Assembly (NCBI GenBank): GCA_001466705.2
Contig: LATX02000188.1
Location: 558,001-622,000, forward strand
Direction: 5' to 3'
Origin: Moniliophthora roreri
Taxonomy: Eukaryota; Basidiomycota; Agaricomycetes; Agaricales; Marasmiaceae
DNA: 64,000 nt
In this document: positions 57,901 to 64,000 of the stretch, one piece after another
Layout of the letters: every line of letters begins with the position of its first letter
Numbering within the stretch: position 1 is the first letter of the stretch
Made by a program: the position numbers and the translations under genes
The notes under the pieces: generated by a model
Database searches by the model: none
The model's input: the letters and a program-made list of their open reading frames with translations, nothing else
What the model was told of the DNA's origin: nothing

Positions 57901-58967
57901 AAAGGTCCCGCAAGTTCTGGATCCAAGTATCACCTGGGAGACTCTGAAGTGCCTCATGGTCTCCCAGGTAGTTTATATTGGTTCAAAAAAATTGAATGCC
58001 TGTGAAGTTGGATAGGGCAGGAAATTGTATGAGTTATGACGTTGAGGGGTGAGAATCGCGTACAGAGCTGGGAACAGGATGAGATTAGGCTCTGTGCGAA
58101 AGAAATGCGGCAACTGTGGGGCAGGAGCCGTAAAGATGCTATACATTAGCAGCAGTCAGGCGACTCAATAATAGCCAAAGCAGTTTGCCTGGGAAGCTGT
58201 GTCTGTCAACATGTACATGTTTTCCTATGGAGCGGTAGATCTTGCTCCCGCTTCTCGATGGGTGGGGTCAGTTTACGGTCACTGCGACTTGAGAACAACA
58301 GTACCGGTTTCGAACTAGTAAAGAAAGGGCCGACCAGAGTTTTCTGATGCCGAAACACGGCGAGGGTACCGGAAACATAAGCGGAAAAGCCTTGGAAGGG
58401 CTACACCGACCATTCGGAACCTATACAGTACTGCAATCACCAAGATGAGTCCCTTTATTGAACACGGTGGTACGAGTGCCACAAATCTGAATCTAGAGTC
58501 CACATGAGCTTCATCCGCAGCTTGTCCGTCACACTTGTAGAAAACCTTGGATTCGTGGTCCTTGATCTATAGTTTGTACCATAAGACGGGTCAGACGTAT
58601 CAGACAAACCTTTTGCCTAACCGGTTGTGTCTTCAAACCTCTGGGTCGTCAACTCCGAGTCTCATTTGAGTCTCATTTGGACGGCGGTCCCTTCTTGAAT
58701 TACAGATGCCAGAATGGGACACGGAATCCTGTTGGACTCTGGGTATTGTCATAAATGTGTCTCTTTTGACCATGACTGAGAGACAGCAGGCCAAGGTTGT
58801 GGATGATTGTGTACGCGTCAAGGGACGAGAAACGCGTGACTCTTGCCAGAAATGGATCGAACTTCCTAGAACCTCATCGAAGGGCCCGTTTCGTAGGTCC
58901 TAAATACTGCACAACTCTCCTGACAAAATTAAAGGTCTTTCCTCTGTGATACTAGCTCTACTGAAAA
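54943..58967. other. 4 kb gene-poor region
   Basis: The longest gap in the window. The first 400 bases are C/T-rich and are probably the promoter and 5' UTR of the Zn2Cys6 gene. Two overlapping minus-strand frames at 57231-57650 and 56911-57324 look protein-like in part (FGLNVPCYPQNGETRVGPAG, then VFLHLDISVILWPFLTIK) but no family or consistent splice model was found. An alternating gc run lies at about 56325-56336. The last 60 bases are the STI1 5' region. No transposon motifs were recognised. Confidence 0.4.
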
Positions 58968-61194
58968 ATGGCTGACGTGCGTGTCTCTTTGGTACTCTCA
59001 GGGGATGAGCTCTAGCTGATCGACCTCATCTAGGCCAATGCGTTGAAAGATTTAGGAAACAAGGCTTTCGCTGCAAAGGAATGGGATAAAGCAATCGATC
59101 TTTTCACACAAGCTATTGCAATCGATCCAAAGAACCATGTTTTGTACTCCAATCGCAGTGCATCATATGCGGGGAAGAAAGATTGGGAGAATGCACTTAA
59201 GGATGCTGAGCAGGTGCGCATCAGTCACCACCTTTATGGGTATCTGCTAACATTGTTGTAGTGCATCACAGTGAATCCTCAATGGTCAAAGGGCTATGCG
59301 AGGAAGGGTGCAGCTCTTCATGGAGTGAGGGACTACGATCAAGCCATCGAAGCCTACAATGCCGGATTGAAGATTGAAGACAGCCCTGCCTTGCGGAAAG
59401 GTTTACAGGAAGTTACAGATGCTAAAGGTACGCAGGATATTACTCCATGGAACAGGATTCAGGTTCTTACATGGCTTATCGTAGCTAACGAGGCAGCATC
59501 CTTTGGAGGTGACAACCAGCTAGGAAGGATGTTCTCGGATCCCAACGTCTTAGCAAAGCTCGCTGCTAACCCACGAACTTCGAAACACATGGCTGATCCT
59601 TCTTTCATGCAGAAGGTATGCACTATACAAGGTTGGATGATACCAGTCTTCTCATGCAATACATTACAGATTCAACTCGCAAAGTCGAATCCTGGAGTGA
59701 TCAACAAGTACGCCGTTTCACTAGCTCAATTGGAACCTCACTAGACTCCATTACAGCCTCTTGCAGGACCCAAGGATGATAGAAGCGATGGGTGTCTTGA
59801 TGGGTATTGATATGACTGCTACGACACGACCGGAAGGCTCAGCAGACGACCTTTCTGATATATTTTCCTCCTCCACACGATCTCCTCCACCCGAGCCTAA
59901 ACCAGCCGCATCGTCAGCGTCTTCTTCTACTCCGGCACCCGCACAAGAGGCTGAGGATGTTGAAATGGAGGAGGTGGACGAAGAGGAAGCAAATGCGAAG
60001 AAGGAGGCCGAGGCGCTGAAGAAGACTGGCAGCGAAGCATATAAGAAGAGAGAGTTCGATGCCGCGATCGATGCCTTTCAGAAGGCCTGGGATGTCTGGC
60101 CGAAAGACATAACATTCCTCACTAATCTTGGAGGTCAGTAACTCCATTTGTCATTTCACAACCTTTTGCTGATGTCAATGACAGCTGCATATTTTGAGAA
60201 GGGAGATTATGAAAAGGCAATCGAAATCTGTGAGAAGGCGGTCGACGAGGGTCGTGAGGTACAACACTGAACCGTATGCATCGGGATCCATGATTGACGA
60301 TATTTTCTCAGATTCGTGCTGATTACAAGCTCATTGCAAAGGCATACGGTCGAATCGGGTCAGCTTATCAGAAGAAGGGAGATCTTCCCAATGCCATCAA
60401 GTTCTTTGGAAAATCACTCACAGAGCATCGTACACCCGACATCCTCAACAAGCTTCGCGAGGCTGAAAAGGTCAGGGCCGATGCGGATCGTCAAGCATAC
60501 GTCGACCCGGCAAAGAGTGCAGTTGCACGTGAGGAGGGTAATGAGCAATTCAAAGCGGGCGATTTTGCTGCAGCCGTCAAGTCTTATACCGAAAGTATCA
60601 AACGCGATCCATCAGATGCTCGAGGATATAACAATCGTGCTGCTGCCTATACGAAGCTGGCCGCGCTTCCCGAGGCTTTGAAGGATGTCAACAAAGCAAT
60701 CGAAGTTGACCCCAAATTCGGTATGTTCCCACTCTGTGTTCAAGCTGTCTGAGATTTTGACTGGTTCTTCAGTGAAAGCATACATTCGGAAGGCGAATAT
60801 CCTCCTTTCGATGCGTGAACATACGAAAGCTCTCGAAGCCGTACAAGAAGCTGTCGAGCATGACACTGACAAAAAGAATGCTAAGGAGCTTCAACAACTT
60901 GAGTACAAGATCCAAATGGCGCTCTATAAAGAGCGTGGTGAAGAAACCCAGGAACAGACTCTCGAACGGGCAATGCGGGACCCTGAGGTTGCGGTAAAGG
61001 ATTCTTTTGACGTCATTCCGGATTTCCAATGTCTCATATCGTTGTTATAGGGTATCATGAACGACCCCGTCATGCAGCAGATTCTCCAGCAAGCCCAAAC
61101 AAATCCTCAAGCACTTCAGGATCACATGAAAAACCCCATTGTAAGGGGGAAGATTCAGAAACTCATAAATGCGGGAATCATTAGGACAAGATGA
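58968..61194 (+). CDS. STI1: Hsp70-Hsp90 organising co-chaperone STI1/Hop
   Basis: Starts with a nine-base exon (MAD, 58968-58976) joined to 59034 onward. The domain order is that of Sti1. TPR1 contains ALKDLGNKAFAAKEWDKAID and LYSNRSASYAGKKDWENALK. The first DP domain contains GRMFSDPNVLAKLAANPRTS and LLQDPRMIEAMGVLMGIDM. An acidic/Ser/Pro linker follows. TPR2A contains KKTGSEAYKKREFDAAIDAF and FLTNLGAAYFEKGDYEKAIE. TPR2B contains AREEGNEQFKAGDFAAAVKS and RGYNNRAAAYTKLAALPEAL. The last DP domain contains IMNDPVMQQILQQAQTNPQA and ends NAGIIRTR. The join before LLQDPRM uses the acceptor cattacag; the nearer ttgcag would break the frame. The TPR domains hold the C-terminal EEVD tails of Hsp70 and Hsp90 and hand clients between them in the cytosol. 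It is about 570 residues, normal for the family. Confidence 0.95.
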
Positions 61195-61520
61195 TTGTTC
61201 GCCGACCGGCGGCTTTTGGTTTTATTTTATCTGACTGTCTGCTACATTACCTCCCATCAATGCAATTACTCATGTATCAATTATTTCTGTAGGAAATTGA
61301 TTAAAGGATGAAATGCTGTTGATGTACTGCCTAAACGTGGTCGTCTCTCCCAGACGGCTGTGTGAAGTGTCAGCTTTATCCCCGCGAACCCGCGATCTTA
61401 GTGGCAAGTGACACATCCGACGTAGGTAGGACACTCCGAGTCGAGGTCATTCAAATAGTACCACGCCCTTCGCGCGTGGTTCCCTACTTTTGAACCAGAA
61501 CCTTGAGGTGGGGAGAATCA
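61195..61520. other. intergenic spacer
   Basis: About 325 bases between STI1 and the fourth F-box gene, both on the plus strand. No other feature was recognised. Confidence 0.5.
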
Positions 61521-63325
61521 ATGGCCAAGTTGGACGACTCGTACGAAGACATTGTGGTGCTCATCGTGGATATGCTCAAGGATTCCACTCCGAGACACCT
61601 GTTCATGAAGGACCTTCGTTCGCTTTCGCTGACCTGCCGTCATCTCAGGCAAATTTGCCTCTCGCTTTTGTTTGGGACACTCCGACAAACATGGGGGTTT
61701 GGCATGTGGAAGCAGATGCTGCCTCAGAACCTGTGTTCTTATGTCTTGTGAGTTGGATTCATCTTCATTGGCACCTTATACAAGAGACTATATCATACAC
61801 CGACAGGGTCTTTGAACTGAATATGCATGCTGTCGACCTCTATCTGTTTGCCGATGTGGGTCCACCAGCAGAATTATCGAACGGACTTGCAAAAATTCTA
61901 CCTCACATGTCGTCACTTCACACCTTTCGTTTCACAAACTCGTTTTTCTACGGTGCTTGGCCGGCACTCTTACGTGCTGTTCTTTCAGCCCCAAATATAC
62001 ACTCTCTGGAGATCTGCGACTCGACTTGGCGTTCGCCGTCGGAGGCATTCGCTTATGGGGACTTCATTCCACTTCAAAACTCAGATGAGACCCCAACGCG
62101 TTCTTTTCACTCGCCGCTTCGCAGATTCGCCTACCGCGCTCCATTCACCGACTGTTTCCCTCCGGATTCGCCCTCCTACGGGAGGAGAGATACAGTTCAA
62201 GGGACCGTAGAGCTTGCGAATTTGCTCGTGCTGATCGAACTGCTGAGAGCATCGTTGGAAGCATTGGAAATTCCTGCAGAGCTAGGATGTCAACTGATAA
62301 GTGGACTCACCACGAATGAGCTCGGAATTGGCAGTGGTCCTTTGTTTCCGTACTTACGTGAATTCCGTGTTCAAGGCCACGCCCCCTTTGGGGAGGCGCG
62401 CTGGATAGATCTCATTGTTCCAGCGGCTTTTCCGGAGCTTCGTGTTCTCGAGTTTCATCTAGCTCAACCGAAGATACCTATGGCGTCAGTAGTGCGTGAG
62501 TTTGGGGACTATTACCGTATCTGTCCCCTCACGAGCGCCCATGACCTTAATAATAGTCACGCAGAGTCGAACTTGAGTCGACTGCACACCCTGGCGTTAT
62601 CGACGCCGCATCCGACCGACTTCGTCTTCCAGATCCTGCCGATCGATAATTTGGTAGAGTTGGATCTACGCGCGTATCCTCTGCCAGGCATTCTACATTC
62701 GTCTTCCCTATACCCACTATCAGAGACACCAACGATCGCTCATCTCCAATCCGTGCTGGACGCGATGAGTTTATCTAATCTGGAGACGCTGAGGGTATCG
62801 TACAAGTCGTATGCTGGGTCAGAGGGCTCTCGGGAGAACGCCGAAGAGAGTTTCCTGTCGCGCCTTCCGACCCTGTTCCAAAATCTATTGTGCTTGGAGA
62901 TTCATCGATATCGTCCTCTGGCACAGACGAACGAGGAAGACGACCCTCTTGTAAGTATTAATCAATTCAAGCATATTTAGATCAATTTACCGTTTATCCA
63001 GCCTCGATTAAAGCACTACCTCCCAAGGCTGAGACGCCTTTCAAATCTCCTGGTCGATATTGATCACCCTGAACAAAGGCTCGGGCGTGGGGGAGTGAAC
63101 GCGTTATGGAGACAGGCCAATACCGGGAATCTTCAACAAGACGCAATGATTTTGGCGAAAGAAATCCAGTCCTTGAAATCAATCGGTATGCTGTCTCATG
63201 AAGATTTCTCCAGTCACTGGAAAAAGTGGGATGTAGTTCGAACTCAGTTTTGTACAAGGCCTGGTGGGGAAGATCCGACTTCCAATGTGACATTGGTCAG
63301 TATTGGCAGGGGCAAGGTGGTCTGA
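61521..63325 (+). CDS. F-box-like leucine-rich protein
   Basis: Three exons (61521-61747, 61807-62950, 63002-63325) give 564 residues with matching phases. The N-terminus MAKLDDSYEDIVVLIVDMLK, then LFMKDLRSLSLTCRHLRQIC, is an F-box-like fold. Leu-rich repeat-like segments follow: LHTFRFTNSFFYG, IHSLEICDSTW, LREFRVQGHA, LRVLEFHLAQ, LVELDLRAYP, LETLRVSYKSY and LLCLEIHRYR. The last exon ends VTLVSIGRGKVV. It is likely an SCF substrate adaptor. The start at 61521 is the only in-frame ATG before the F-box; the open frame extends a few codons upstream without an ATG. Confidence 0.8.
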
Positions 63326-64000
63326 GAAGTATAAATTGAACATGAACTGCAGTTTCGCGCATCTGACGATAGTAGGTTCAATATGTATAAAATTAACACC
63401 CACCAGTCTAATCTTTAGATTTGGAACCCAATTTGTACGGAATATCGATAACAGAAAAGACAGAATGTCACCTCATTGCCTCGCTGCTCCCTTCCGTTCC
63501 AAGGAAGAATCCTACAACGGCTATCTGGTCTTCTTCGGCGGGAACCATGGATACGTTCATCGGCTACTACTGTAGTCATCTCCAGAAGTTGGACGCGAAA
63601 AGGAGACCAGACGTCGTGTATCTCAACTTGATCAAATTCAAGAATCAGTATACCCCGAACGAGACGTTCTTGATAGGGAAGTGGACGACTGTGTGAGTCT
63701 ACAGCAAGACTTTTGTCAAGAGGGACATAGTTGTTCAACTCCTTGAGGACCAAGTTGGCATTTTCTGCAACGTGGTCTTCCTTCATGTGTCTGAAAAAGG
63801 TTTGGTCCATGTTTGTTGAATAAGGTCCTCTGTGTACCATTCACTATTCAGACGAGGTATTTAATATCATTTAATTATGATTCGCCTTTCATTGCCTCGG
63901 TAAGGATGAGGTACTTCTCGCGATGTTTTTTTCCACTCTTCCTTTGCACACGAAGTGAACAGTATATTCTCTGCCAACAAGACGAGGAGCGTTTGTATGC
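63326..64000. other. right-edge region with two overlapping ORFs
   Basis: Opposed frames overlap at 63421-63696 (+, starts MEPNLYGISITEKTECHLIA) and 63415-63840 (-, starts MVHRGPYSTNMDQTFFRHMK). The minus-strand frame has the more protein-like texture (HVAENANLVLKELNNYVPLD, RGILILEFDQVEIHDVWSPF). It could be an exon of a gene running in from beyond the window. Neither shows a known domain, and at most one is real. Confidence 0.3.

Noticed and set aside
1..64000. Transposons, secondary-metabolite cluster, rRNA or CRISPR
   Set aside because: No reverse transcriptase, transposase, integrase, polyketide synthase, NRPS or terpene cyclase motifs were seen. No rRNA or regularly spaced repeats were seen either.

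Overview
This is nuclear DNA of a filamentous fungus, most likely a mushroom-forming basidiomycete (Agaricomycetes). Nearly every gene is broken by introns of about 45-70 nt with GTRNGT donors and CTNAY-like branch points. Genes sit close together on both strands. Several families are typical of agarics: F-box/leucine-rich proteins, a DEP-RGS protein of the Thn1/FlbA type, secreted GH79 and Zn2Cys6 regulators. No rRNA, tRNA, CRISPR array or intact transposon was recognised. For most genes exon joins were read by eye, and I checked that the codon phase carries across each junction.

Layout. 1.8-3.2 kb: single-pass membrane protein with Ser/Thr/Pro-rich ectodomain (+). 3.5-5.3 kb: F-box protein (+). 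5.7-6.4 kb: decayed Rho-family GTPase pseudogene (-). 6.8-8.5 kb: second F-box protein (-). 8.7-10.2 kb: MARVEL-like four-helix membrane protein (+). 10.7-11.2 kb: doubtful ORF (-). 11.5-13.5 kb: MBOAT lysophospholipid acyltransferase, ALE1 (+). 13.9-14.9 kb: Cir_N/LENG1-type protein (-). 15.9-17.3 kb: third F-box protein (-). 18.0-20.4 kb: nucleolar GTPase NUG1 (-). 21.6-22.6 kb: Tra2-like RRM/RS protein (-), head to head with RPL18 at 22.9-23.6 kb (+). 24.2-27.1 kb: NOP9 (+). 27.7-29.6 kb: secreted GH79 (-), with a C-terminal remnant of a second copy at 27.2 kb. 29.9-31.6 kb: bystin/ENP1 (-), head to head with UXS1 at 31.8-33.3 kb (+). 33.9-35.6 kb: alpha/beta-hydrolase-fold protein lacking a visible catalytic triad (-). 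36.0-37.1 kb: coiled-coil protein (-). 39.0-41.1 kb: DEP-RGS regulator (+). 42.2-43.4 kb: membrane-anchored cytochrome b5/MAPR protein (+). 43.6-44.3 kb: small unknown protein (-). 46.8-51.4 kb: NUP120/NUP160 nucleoporin (+). 51.9-54.9 kb: Zn2Cys6 transcription factor (-). 59.0-61.2 kb: STI1/Hop co-chaperone (+). 61.5-63.3 kb: fourth F-box-like protein (+).

Functional themes. Four ribosome-related genes (NUG1, RPL18, NOP9, ENP1) lie within 13.6 kb, two of them in divergent pairs with short shared promoters. A GH79 glucuronidase-type enzyme and UDP-glucuronate decarboxylase (UXS1) flank bystin. Most of the rest is housekeeping (nuclear pore, chaperone, lipid remodelling, G-protein signalling), interspersed with fast-evolving F-box genes and some decayed DNA.

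Most unusual signals. (1) A conserved NUG1 intron, placed exactly in the GTPase G4 motif, starts with GG instead of GT. (2) A GC-AG intron splits the zinc cluster of the transcription factor. (3) The Rho GTPase pseudogene still shows its exon structure. (4) The hydrolase-fold protein appears to have lost its active site. (5) The divergent RPL18 and Tra2-like genes both have first coding exons consisting of only ATG. I saw no clearly novel multi-gene system.
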